Source of the DNA: Streptomyces toxytricini
GTDB lineage: Bacteria; Actinomycetota; Actinomycetes; Streptomycetales; Streptomycetaceae
DNA: 64,000 nucleotides
Direction: 5' to 3'
Assembly: GCF_014649915.1 (NCBI RefSeq)
Contig: NZ_BMTY01000001.1
Coordinates: 154,644-218,643, forward strand
Shown piece after piece: positions 43,105 through 51,148 of this stretch. A model generated the notes under the pieces. The model had not been told where the DNA came from, made no database searches, and was given only the letters and a program-made list of their open reading frames with translations. The position numbers and the translations under genes were made by a program. Positions within the stretch are counted from its first letter, which is position 1, and the number at the start of each line of letters is the position of its first letter.

Positions 43105-43735
43105 GCCGCCGCCCCCGGCCCCCCACCGCGGACATCCCCCGGCCGGTCCCCGGAGCGAGGACGCCCTCCCGGCCACGGCGGCGGCCGCCGTCAAGGTGGT
43201 CATCGTCGGCGGCTTCGGCGTCGGCAAGACGACCCTGGTCGGCTCCGTGAGCGAGATCCGCCCGCTCACCACCGAGGAGACGATGACGCAGGCCGGCGTC
43301 GGCGTCGACGACACGGCCGGGGTGGAGCGCAAGACCTCGACCACCGTGGCCATGGACTTCGGCCGCATCAGCATCAACGAGGAACTGGTGCTGTACCTCT
43401 TCGGCACCCCAGGGCAGCAGCGCTTCTGGTTCCTGTGGCGCGGCCTGTTCGAGGGCGCCCTCGGCGCGGTCGTCCTGGTCGACACCCGCCGGCTGGAGGT
43501 CAGCTTCGACGTCATCGGGCGCCTGGAGGAGCGCGGCGTGCCCTTCGTCGTCGCCGTCAACGCCTTCCCCGACGCGCCCGAGCACCCGCTGGAGGACCTG
43601 CGTGCCGCGCTCGACCTGCCCGATTCGGTCCCGCTCGTCGTCTGCGACGCCCGCCGCCGCGACTCCAGCCGCGACGTCCTCATGACGCTGATGCGCTACC
43701 TGCACTCCCTCGCCGCATCCCCCGAGGCCCTGTAG
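43085..43735 (+). CDS. cvnD: CvnD small GTP-binding protein
   Basis: This 216-residue protein has a Pro-rich N-terminus followed by a Ras-like GTPase domain with P-loop GGFGVGKTT (about 42-50), switch region TEETMTQAGVGVDD, DxxG-type segment LFGTPGQQRFWFLWR and the VAVNAF base-recognition motif. It is the signalling GTPase of the conservon. No cytochrome P450 (cvnE) follows; the next gene is unrelated and separated by a terminator. Confidence 0.92.
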   Translation: MDYASSEPPPPAPHRGHPPAGPRSEDALPATAAAAVKVVIVGGFGVGKTTLVGSVSEIRPLTTEETMTQAGVGVDDTAGVERKTSTTVAMDFGRISINEELVLYLFGTPGQQRFWFLWRGLFEGALGAVVLVDTRRLEVSFDVIGRLEERGVPFVVAVNAFPDAPEHPLEDLRAALDLPDSVPLVVCDARRRDSSRDVLMTLMRYLHSLAASPEAL

Positions 43736-43754
43736 GCGCGCCCGTCCGGCCGGG

Positions 43755-43792
43755 AAGGGCGCCGGGTCGCAAAGGAGCGGCCCGGCGCCCTT
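43755..43792. terminator. Terminator after the conservon
   Basis: A perfect 12-pair stem (43755-43766 with 43781-43792) with a 14-base loop lies about 20 bases after the cvnD stop codon. Confidence 0.75.
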
Positions 43793-43803
43793 AAGATACG
43801 AAC

Positions 43804-45441
43804 ATGCGTACGAATGACGGGGAGGTCCGTCCCTCCCTGACGGCGGAACTGACCGGGGCCGAGCTGCAGCGCTGGTACTGGACGCTCGCCGAACTCGCCG
43901 CGTTCGCCCGCACCCTGGGCGTCCCCGCCGGCGGGGGCAAGGACGCCCTGACCGCGCGGCTGGCCTCCGCGCTCGACGGCCGCCCGGCCGCCCGGCCGGC
44001 CCGGCCCGCCCCCCGGAAGGCGGGCCGGCAGCTCGCCGCGCCCGTCGACGGCCGTACGGTCATCCCGCCGGGCCAGCGGTGCAGCCAGGTCCTCAGGGAG
44101 TTCTTCACCCGTGAGATCGGGCCGGCCTTCCACTTCGACGCGGCCATGCGGGACTACGTCGCCCAAGGCGCCGGCCGCACCCTCGCCGAGGCCGTCGCCC
44201 ATTGGCACGCCACCCGCGACGCCGCCGCGCAACCCCGGGAGATCGGCGAGCAGTTCGAGTTCAACCGCTTCCTGCGCGACTGGCACGCCCGCCACCCCGG
44301 CAGACCCCGCGCCGACGCCCTGGCCGCCTGGCGGGCCCACCGCTCCCGCCCCCGCAGCCGACCCTCCATACTGGCTGCCGTGAACAGCGAAGACGCCGCC
44401 GACCACGTCCTGACCCACCGGCAGGGGCGCACCGGGGTGATCACCCTCAACCGCCCCCGCGCCCTGAACGCCCTCACGCACCCCATGGTGCTGCGGATGG
44501 AGGAGGCCCTCCGCGCCTGGGCGGACGACCCGCTGGTGGAGCAGGTCCTCGTCCGCGGCGCCGGCGAGCGCGGCCTGTGCGCGGGCGGCGACATCCGGGC
44601 CATCCACGACGACGCCAAGGCCGGCACCTCCGCCTCGGCCGCCTTCTGGCGCGACGAGTACCGCCTCAACGCGCTCATCGCCCGCTACCCCAAGCCGTAC
44701 GTCGCCCTCATGGACGGCATCACCATGGGCGGCGGCGTCGGCATCTCCGCCCACGGCAGCGTCCGCGTCGTCACCGAACGCTCCCGCGTCGCCATGCCGG
44801 AGACCGGCATCGGCTTCGTCCCCGACGTCGGCGGCACCTGGCTGCTCTCCCGCGCCCCCGGCCTGCTCGGCACCCACCTCGCGCTCACCGGCTCGGCCGT
44901 CGGCGCCGCCGACGCGCTGCTGTGCGGCCTCGCCGACCACCACGTGCCCGCGGAGCGCCTCCCCGACCTGGCCGCCGCCCTCGCCGAGGCCCCCGCCCGC
45001 GAGGCGGTCGCACGGTTCGCCACCGAACCCGCCCCGGGCGTCCTCGCCGGGCGGCGGCACTGGATCGACCGCTGCCACGCCGCCGACACCGTCGAGGAGA
45101 CCGTCGACCGGCTCCTCGCCGAGGGCGACCCGGTCGCGAAGGAGGCCGCCGAGACGATCCTCGCCAAGTCCCCCACCGCGCTGAAGGCCACCCTCGCCGC
45201 GATGCGCCGCACCGCCGCCCTCTCCTCGCTGGAGGAGGCCCTCGCCCAGGAGTACCGGGTCTCCTGCAACGCCCTGCGCTCACCCGACCTCGTCGAGGGC
45301 ATCCGCGCCCAGGTCGTCGACAAGGACCGCGCCCCGCGCTGGAACCCGGCCGCGCTCGCCGACGTGTCCGACGCCGACGTGGCCCGGTTCTTCGACCCGC
45401 CGGCCGGCGGGGCCGGGCTGTTCCCGGCCGATCAGCGGTAG
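43804..45441 (+). CDS. Fusion of a SAP-type DUF protein with 3-hydroxyisobutyryl-CoA hydrolase
   Basis: This is one open frame of 545 residues. The first ~190 residues look like a stand-alone SAP/DUF6434-type protein (LTGAELQRWYWTLAELAAFA, then FNRFLRDWHARHPG). The rest is an enoyl-CoA hydratase-fold 3-hydroxyisobutyryl-CoA hydrolase, with LNRPRALNALTHPMV, oxyanion-hole segments CAGGDIRAI and ITMGGGVGIS, and PETGIGFVPDVGG; this enzyme acts in valine breakdown. A GTG at 44380, preceded by CATACT seven bases upstream, could start a separate leaderless hydrolase. Even so there is no stop codon between the two parts, so the first would be read into the second. The 3' end overlaps the convergent SDR gene by ten bases. 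Confidence 0.8.
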   Translation: MRTNDGEVRPSLTAELTGAELQRWYWTLAELAAFARTLGVPAGGGKDALTARLASALDGRPAARPARPAPRKAGRQLAAPVDGRTVIPPGQRCSQVLREFFTREIGPAFHFDAAMRDYVAQGAGRTLAEAVAHWHATRDAAAQPREIGEQFEFNRFLRDWHARHPGRPRADALAAWRAHRSRPRSRPSILAAVNSEDAADHVLTHRQGRTGVITLNRPRALNALTHPMVLRMEEALRAWADDPLVEQVLVRGAGERGLCAGGDIRAIHDDAKAGTSASAAFWRDEYRLNALIARYPKPYVALMDGITMGGGVGISAHGSVRVVTERSRVAMPETGIGFVPDVGGTWLLSRAPGLLGTHLALTGSAVGAADALLCGLADHHVPAERLPDLAAALAEAPAREAVARFATEPAPGVLAGRRHWIDRCHAADTVEETVDRLLAEGDPVAKEAAETILAKSPTALKATLAAMRRTAALSSLEEALAQEYRVSCNALRSPDLVEGIRAQVVDKDRAPRWNPAALADVSDADVARFFDPPAGGAGLFPADQR

Positions 45442-46355
45442 CCGGCCGTGTCCGCCGGCAGGTCCGGGTCCTGGACCTCGACCAGGTACCGCCAGGCGTC
45501 CGGCCGGCTCCCGTCCACGTCCGTGAAGCCGTACACCCGGGCGAGCTGCCCGCTGGAGAGCGACTGCCCGTTCCAGCGGGCCACCTCGGGGTCGGCTGCG
45601 AGCGCGGCGACCGCCCGGCCCACGTACGCGGGGCTCTCCGAGATCGCGAAGTGCGGGACCCGCTCCAGGGCGTCCCGCCAGTTCGCCTCCGTCACGCCGA
45701 ACCCGTCGAGCATCATCTCCGAGCGCAGCCAGCCCGGCGTCAGCGCGACCGCCGTCGCCCCGCGCGGGCCCAGCTCGTGCCCCAGCGCGAACGCCATCCG
45801 CAGCACCGCCGACTTCGCGACGTCGTAGAAGAACGACACCCTGTACCGGCCCGCGTTGTACTCGGCGGTGCCGTCCGTCATCTCCACCACCAGCCCGCCC
45901 GGCCGGCGCAGCAGCAGCGGCATCGCGAAGTGGCTGGTGATGGCGTGGGTGTCGACGGCGAGCCGCAGCAGCCGCAGCCCGTTGTCCAGGTCGTGGTCCC
46001 ACACGGTGCCGTCCCACTCGAACAGCAGCTCGCCGCCCCAGATGTCGTTCACCAGCACGTCCAGACGCCCCTGTTCGGCGTCGATCCGCCCGACCAGGGC
46101 CTCCACCTGCTCGGGCACCAGGTGGTCCGCGACGACCGCGATCCCCTTCCCGCCCGCCGCCGTGACCAGCTCCGCGGTCTCCTCCACCGTCTCCGGCCGG
46201 TCGTACTCCGAGCGCCGGCCGCGCGTGCTGCGCCCCGTCACGTACACCGTCGCGCCCTGCGCGCCCAGTTCGACCGCGATGCCGCGGCCCGCGCCCCGCG
46301 TCGCCCCGGCTACCAGGGCGACCTTCCCGTCAAGGGTCTGCTCCGTCTGCGCCAT
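45432..46355 (-). CDS. Short-chain dehydrogenase/reductase
   Basis: This 307-residue SDR has an N-terminal NAD(P)-binding Rossmann motif (VAGATRGAGRGIA, about 16-28), the arginine of TGRS suggesting NADP, and a catalytic Tyr-Lys pair in YDVAKSAVLR. The FVTE-free C-terminus has a NGQSLSSGQLARVYGFTD motif. The substrate is not evident. It is convergent with, and overlaps by ten bases, the fused hydrolase gene. Confidence 0.88.
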   Translation of the reverse strand: MAQTEQTLDGKVALVAGATRGAGRGIAVELGAQGATVYVTGRSTRGRRSEYDRPETVEETAELVTAAGGKGIAVVADHLVPEQVEALVGRIDAEQGRLDVLVNDIWGGELLFEWDGTVWDHDLDNGLRLLRLAVDTHAITSHFAMPLLLRRPGGLVVEMTDGTAEYNAGRYRVSFFYDVAKSAVLRMAFALGHELGPRGATAVALTPGWLRSEMMLDGFGVTEANWRDALERVPHFAISESPAYVGRAVAALAADPEVARWNGQSLSSGQLARVYGFTDVDGSRPDAWRYLVEVQDPDLPADTAGYR

Positions 46356-46364
46356 GGCCCGACC

Positions 46365-47975
46365 CTACGCCGCGCCGCCCCACCCCGGTGGAACAACGTC
46401 GACGGTCACCGTGTGCAGGCCGGTCGCCCCGTCGGGGAGGACGGGGGCGCGGGCCTCCGTCTGCACGGCCCCGGTGCCGTCAACCGCCCGCACCCGGAGG
46501 GTGTGCCGGCCGGGGGAGGCCTCCCACGGCCACGACCACAGCCGCCAGGTGTCCACCCCGTCCGCGGCGGCGAGCCGGGCCTGCTGCCACGGCCCGCCGT
46601 CGACCCGCACCTCCACCCGCGAGATTCCGCGGTGCTGCGCCCACGCCACCCCGGCCACCGCGATCCGGCCCGCCGCCGGCCGCGCGGAGGGGCGCGGCGT
46701 GTCGATCCGGGACTGCGTCTTGACGGGCGCCCGCGCAGCCCAGGACCGGCGCACCCAGTACGCGTCGTACGCGGCGAAGGTCGTCAGCCGCAGCTCCCGC
46801 AGCCACTTGCAGGCCGACACGTACCCGTACAGCCCCGGCACGACCATCCGGACGGGGAAGCCGTGCGCGAAGGGCAGCGGCTCGCCGTTCATCCCGACGG
46901 CGAGGAGCGCCTCCCGGCCGTCCATGACGGTCTCTACCGGCGTGCCCAGCGTCATCCCGTCCACCGACCGCGCCACCAGCTGGTCGGCGGGGCCGCCCTC
47001 GGACGGCGGCCGCACGCCGGCCTCGCGCAGCAGGTCGGCCAGACGGACGCCGAGCCAGCGGGCGTTGCCCGCGTACGGGCCGCCGACCTCGTTCGACACG
47101 CAGGTCAGGGTGATGTCGTGCTCCACGAGCGGGCGTTGCAGCAGCTCGCGCAGGCCGAGCTCCAGCGGGCGGGTGACGCCCGCGCCGTGGATCCGCAGCC
47201 GCCATGCCTCGGCGTCCACCCGCGGCACCACCAGGGCGGTGTCCACCCGGTAGAACTCCCGGTTCGGGGTGAAGAACGGGGACGCCCCCAACACCCGCGG
47301 GTCGGTGCCGGGGGGCACCGGCGGCGCGGGCAGCGCGGGCGGCGGCAGGACCAGCGCGGCCCGCGAGGCCGTGGCCGCGGCGGAGCCGTGCGCGCCGAGC
47401 CGCCGGCCCGCGTACCCGGCGACCGCCGACGCGGCGAGGACGCCCGCCGCGAGCCGGCCGAAGCCCCGCCGGTCCATCGCCCACGCCCCGCCCCCGGGCG
47501 GGGCGCCCGCGGGCCCGGGCCGGCGCAGGGCGCGGGCGAGCCCGTAGAGCACCGCCGCGGCGGCGAGGCCGCCGGCCGTCGACGGCAGCGCGTCCCTCCA
47601 GGCCGCCCCCGGCCGGCCGAGGGCGGCCGCCGCGCCGAGGAGCCCGATGCCGGCGGCGACGGCCGCGCCGGCCCGGGGGCGGTGTGCGGCGAGCACGCCG
47701 GCCGCCGCGGCGACCGCGGCGAGGACGAGCAGGATCCCGGCGGCCAGCAGCGGCTTGTCGGCCGTCCCGAACGTGCGGACCGCCCACTCCTTCACGGCCG
47801 CCGGGGCGAGGTCGACGAGCGTGCCGCCCACCGCGGCGACCGGGGCCGCCTCGGGGCGGACCGCCGCCGCGCCCAGCTCCGCCGCGGCCAGGCCCGCGCA
47901 CGCCGCGAGGAGTCCGCAGACGGCGCCGCCGAGGAGGAGGCGCCGCCGCCCGGATACCGTCTTCCCGCCCGTCAT
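46365..47975 (-). CDS. Membrane-anchored molybdopterin oxidoreductase (sulfite oxidase fold)
   Basis: This 536-residue protein has an N-terminal membrane region of four to five helices (about 12-175) and an extracytoplasmic oxidoreductase domain (about 235-440) with the molybdenum-ligand cysteine in LTCVSNEVGG (Cys292) and segments FPVRMVVPGLYGYVSACKWL and GVRLADLLREAG. A C-terminal immunoglobulin-like dimerisation domain (about 440-536, VEVRVDGGPWQQARLA) follows. It would oxidise a small substrate using molybdopterin. I start it at the ATG at 47975; the frame remains open far upstream but that part is a shadow of the neighbouring genes. Confidence 0.88.
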   Translation of the reverse strand: MTGGKTVSGRRRLLLGGAVCGLLAACAGLAAAELGAAAVRPEAAPVAAVGGTLVDLAPAAVKEWAVRTFGTADKPLLAAGILLVLAAVAAAAGVLAAHRPRAGAAVAAGIGLLGAAAALGRPGAAWRDALPSTAGGLAAAAVLYGLARALRRPGPAGAPPGGGAWAMDRRGFGRLAAGVLAASAVAGYAGRRLGAHGSAAATASRAALVLPPPALPAPPVPPGTDPRVLGASPFFTPNREFYRVDTALVVPRVDAEAWRLRIHGAGVTRPLELGLRELLQRPLVEHDITLTCVSNEVGGPYAGNARWLGVRLADLLREAGVRPPSEGGPADQLVARSVDGMTLGTPVETVMDGREALLAVGMNGEPLPFAHGFPVRMVVPGLYGYVSACKWLRELRLTTFAAYDAYWVRRSWAARAPVKTQSRIDTPRPSARPAAGRIAVAGVAWAQHRGISRVEVRVDGGPWQQARLAAADGVDTWRLWSWPWEASPGRHTLRVRAVDGTGAVQTEARAPVLPDGATGLHTVTVDVVPPGWGGAA

Positions 47976-48039
47976 GTTCAGTCCGTCCGCCGACCGGTCG
48001 CCCGACGCCTCCAGTGTCCCGCCGCGGGCTCCCTCCGGC

Positions 48040-48408
48040 TCAGACGCGCGGGTGGCCCTCCGCCGCGACGCGCTCGGCCGCCTGCCGGGCCACCGTCTCC
48101 AGCCGGTCCTCCGCGTCCGGTCCGCGGTCCTCGGCCGCCGGGCCGGCCAGGCGCGCGGCGAGCCCGCCGCGCTTGCGGAGCTCCACCACCCCGTCCGTCG
48201 GCAGCTCGATCGGATCGCCGGGCTGGGGCACGGCCGGCATCCGGCCGGCGCCCTCCCCCAAGGGGTCCGGCACCCGCTCCCCGGCGGCGGGCGGAGCCGG
48301 CGCAGGCGGCGCGACGGCTGCCTCCCGGCCCTCCGCTGCGGCCGGTGCGCCCTGCGCGGGGCCCTCCTGCCCGGACCGGCCGGGCCGCTCGTGTCCGGTG
48401 TGGGACAT
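48040..48408 (-). CDS. Hypothetical Pro/Ala-rich protein
   Basis: This 122-residue protein has no signal or membrane helix. The first half is low-complexity Gly/Pro/Ala/Glu and the second half has a short conserved-looking stretch DPIELPTDGVVELRKRGGL followed by a helix. AGGAG lies ten bases before the ATG. It is not recognised, and it lies about 65 bases upstream of the molybdopterin enzyme on the same strand. Confidence 0.45.
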   Translation of the reverse strand: MSHTGHERPGRSGQEGPAQGAPAAAEGREAAVAPPAPAPPAAGERVPDPLGEGAGRMPAVPQPGDPIELPTDGVVELRKRGGLAARLAGPAAEDRGPDAEDRLETVARQAAERVAAEGHPRV

Positions 48409-48604
48409 GCTCGCTGCACTCCTGCTCGTGTCGTGCCGTCACGGCGTCGGAAGGGGCGGCCGCCGGATCTCCCGGCGGCCGCCCCTGTTCCCTTCCGGGA
48501 CAGTGAAGCGAGTGCCCGCCCCGGGCGGTGGTCGGACGCCGGGTTCTCCCCTCCCGGAGGCGCCCAATTCCCCCGAACGGGTGAAGCCGGTGCGGGCGGT
48601 CCGG

Positions 48605-50959
48605 CTACCCGGCGTCCGCCAGCAGCCGGGCCACGCCGGAGGCGAGCGCGTACGGGTCCCCGGCGGGCCCCTGCGCCCCGGAGGAGTGCCGGGTCGTGCG
48701 CCGGGCCCACTCCTCCTCGAAGGCGTGCCAGTCGATCTCGCGCGGCGCGGTCCCGGCGACCAGCGCCTCCTCCAGCGAGGCGAAGTACGCCGCCCAGCGC
48801 GGTGCGTACAACTCCCGTACCAAGCCGCCCCATTCGCGGTTCGCGTAGTCGTGCAGGAACCCGCCCTCGCTGGTGCTGCGCCGGCCCCACACGCTCAGGA
48901 TCGAACGGGCGTCGTACTCGTACCGGTCCTGCTCCGCCCGGTCCGCCCCCCAGGAGCGGGCGGCGGACAGCCAGGTGCCGAGCCGCAGGTTGGGGTCGGA
49001 GCCCGCCAGCGCGTCCAGCCGGCGCTCGGCGTCCTGCCAGGCGGCGGTCAGCTCGCGGAACGCGGCCAGGTCGCGGGCCGCGTACGCGGCGCGGATCCGC
49101 GGCAGCAGCACCCGCGAGTGGTTGGCGAGCGCCTGCCGGGCGGTGTCCACCAGGTCGAACCGGTAGGCGCTGGAGCCGCGCAGCCGCGGATCCACCTTCA
49201 GGAGGTGGTCCAGCGCCCGGCGCACCGAGTCGGCCGGATAGCGCATCGACCGGGGGCTCCAGTACGCGGCCGTGGCCGCGGTCAGGCTCGGCCGGGCCGT
49301 GAACAGGCTGTCCTGCGACTCCGACCACAGCCCGGACGAGGTGCTGTACGGCCCCTTGCGCAACTCCTCCCACGCCGCGGCCGCCTCCTTGTCGGGCCTG
49401 CCGTACCGCCGGGCGGCGAACGCCGCGAACCACGCCCGGTGGTCGATCGGGCCCGGTTCCCAGGCGAGGTCCGTGAACAGGTCGAACGCGGCCGGGTTCG
49501 TACCGGTGGCCTCGGGCAGGTAGGCCGTCCCGCGCAGCGCGCTGTCCTCCTTGGCCCGCCACGCGCCGAACCGGTCCAGCCACACGGAGGTGTTGGCGCC
49601 GACGGTGGTGTGCCCGCCGAAGTTGTAGATCGTGCCGAGCGCGTACGGGGCGCCGCCCCAGCGGGCCTCGCGGTCCAGGCGGTTGTACCGGTCGGACAGG
49701 CCGTCCAGGATGAGCAGCTTCGAGGTGTCCGTCCCCGCGAGCAGCTCCTGGCGGGGGCTGTCCTGCCAGCCCAGCACCGCCCACAGCGCCCCGGGGTGCG
49801 CGGCGTTCAGGGCCGCCTGGACGGCGCCGGAGGCCGCCCGTACGTCCACCGGGCCGGCCGTGCCGCCCTCGTGGAGCGGGCTCATCCGGTACATGGTGCT
49901 GTCGCCGAACACCGCGCGCTGCTCGGCGTAGTAGGCGGCGGCCACCTTGGCGAACACCGGGGAGGAGGGGTCCAGCCAGTCGGGCCGCTCGAAGCCCGCC
50001 CAGTCACCCTGCGGCACCGTGGCCGCGCCCGGGTTGCGGGCGGCGAAGCCGGGCGGGACGGTCCCGTAGTAGCCGGGCAGCACCGGGGTCATGCCGAGGC
50101 CGCGGAGCTGCCCGGCGATCTTGCGGCCGATGGCGGCGCGCTCGCGCATCACGCGCTCGGAGACGGGCCCGCCGAAGCCGCTGAGGTTCTGCAGCAGCCA
50201 CCAGCTCTGGTGGGCGGGGCCGGGGATCCACGCGCGCAGCTCGGCGGCGGTGTAGCCGAAGCGCTGGAAGGTCCGGTAGTACGGGTACTCGGCGCCGACC
50301 TGCACGAACACCTCGTTGACGCCGTGCAGGGCGAGCAGGTCGATCTGCCGCTGGTGCTGCGCGAAGGTGCGGTACGGGCCCGAGTAGCCGTCGTCGGTGT
50401 CGTTGAGGGCGTACCGGTGGGGCACCCGGGCGCTGCGGGTGACGGGCGCGGGCACGGCGGGCAGGCGGGCGGGCAGCATGCCGGTGCTCTCGCCCGGCCA
50501 GCCGATGTCGACTCCGGCGACGTGCTGGAGGTACCAGCCGACTCCGGTCAGCAGCGTCGCGCCGGTCGAGCCGCGGACGGTGATCGCGCCGGTCCGCCCG
50601 GAGACGGTGAAGGTGTCCGGGCCGGCCGCCGGGTCGGGTACGAGGGTGAACTGGGCGGCGTGCCGCGGCAGCAGGCGCCGCAGGGCGGCCCGCGCGGGGC
50701 CGGCGTCGAAGGCGCGGGGCGCCTCGGCGCCCGTACCGTGCGGCGTCGGCGTCGGCGCGGGCGCGGGTTGAGGCGCGGCCGCGGCCCGGGCGGGGGCCGG
50801 GCCGGGGAGGGCTGCGGCCAGTGCGAGGGCGAGCAGCGCGGCGGGGACCGCGGCCAGGGTGCGGGGGCGGACGCGGGTGCTTGAGGCGGGGCGGGCGGCC
50901 CGCCGGCGCAGGCGCGGCCGAGCGCTGCCCGCCGCCGGGCGTTCGGGGTGGTTCGTCAT
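48605..50959 (-). CDS. GH89 alpha-N-acetylglucosaminidase
   Basis: This 784-residue exported enzyme matches NAGLU-type glycoside hydrolase family 89, which removes terminal alpha-GlcNAc. It has a signal sequence (about 25-60), a small N-terminal domain, the TIM-barrel (about 185-500) with RYALNDTDDGYSGPY, MTPVLPGYYGTVPPGF, and YRMSPLHEGG where a catalytic Glu is expected, and the helical C-terminal domain. Length is in line with the human enzyme. I start it at the ATG at 50959. It follows the alpha-galactosidase gene on the same strand, 190 bases away, separated by a hairpin. Confidence 0.9.
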   Translation of the reverse strand: MTNHPERPAAGSARPRLRRRAARPASSTRVRPRTLAAVPAALLALALAAALPGPAPARAAAAPQPAPAPTPTPHGTGAEAPRAFDAGPARAALRRLLPRHAAQFTLVPDPAAGPDTFTVSGRTGAITVRGSTGATLLTGVGWYLQHVAGVDIGWPGESTGMLPARLPAVPAPVTRSARVPHRYALNDTDDGYSGPYRTFAQHQRQIDLLALHGVNEVFVQVGAEYPYYRTFQRFGYTAAELRAWIPGPAHQSWWLLQNLSGFGGPVSERVMRERAAIGRKIAGQLRGLGMTPVLPGYYGTVPPGFAARNPGAATVPQGDWAGFERPDWLDPSSPVFAKVAAAYYAEQRAVFGDSTMYRMSPLHEGGTAGPVDVRAASGAVQAALNAAHPGALWAVLGWQDSPRQELLAGTDTSKLLILDGLSDRYNRLDREARWGGAPYALGTIYNFGGHTTVGANTSVWLDRFGAWRAKEDSALRGTAYLPEATGTNPAAFDLFTDLAWEPGPIDHRAWFAAFAARRYGRPDKEAAAAWEELRKGPYSTSSGLWSESQDSLFTARPSLTAATAAYWSPRSMRYPADSVRRALDHLLKVDPRLRGSSAYRFDLVDTARQALANHSRVLLPRIRAAYAARDLAAFRELTAAWQDAERRLDALAGSDPNLRLGTWLSAARSWGADRAEQDRYEYDARSILSVWGRRSTSEGGFLHDYANREWGGLVRELYAPRWAAYFASLEEALVAGTAPREIDWHAFEEEWARRTTRHSSGAQGPAGDPYALASGVARLLADAG

Positions 50960-51095
50960 GGCTCCGTCGCGTGCGGGAGGCGGGACAAGGGGGGGGATGG
51001 GGGCGGGCATGAGGACACGGGTGGGCTCGGGCGTCGGGGCACGGGTGGTCCGGGCCCGGAGCAGGGCAGGGGCGCCGGGCGGGTGCGGACGGACG

Positions 51096-51119
51096 CCGCC
51101 GGGCGGGCGCCCGGCGGCC
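51096..51119. terminator. Hairpin between GH27 and GH89 genes
   Basis: A perfect nine-pair stem (51096-51104 with 51111-51119) and six-base loop lies 30 bases after the GH27 stop codon. The two genes may therefore be separately transcribed. Confidence 0.55.
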
Positions 51120-51148
51120 GCGCCGCACGGCACCCGCCCGGCGTACCG

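Noticed and set aside
44202-48506. Long plus-strand frame of about 1430 codons
   Set aside because: It is out of frame with the hydrolase fusion and antisense to the SDR and molybdopterin genes.
47976-49784. N-terminal extension of the molybdopterin oxidoreductase frame
   Set aside because: The open frame upstream of 47975 overlaps the 122-residue gene and GH89 in another frame. The product there is Arg/Gly-rich and the GGAC/ATG at 47975 fits the real start.
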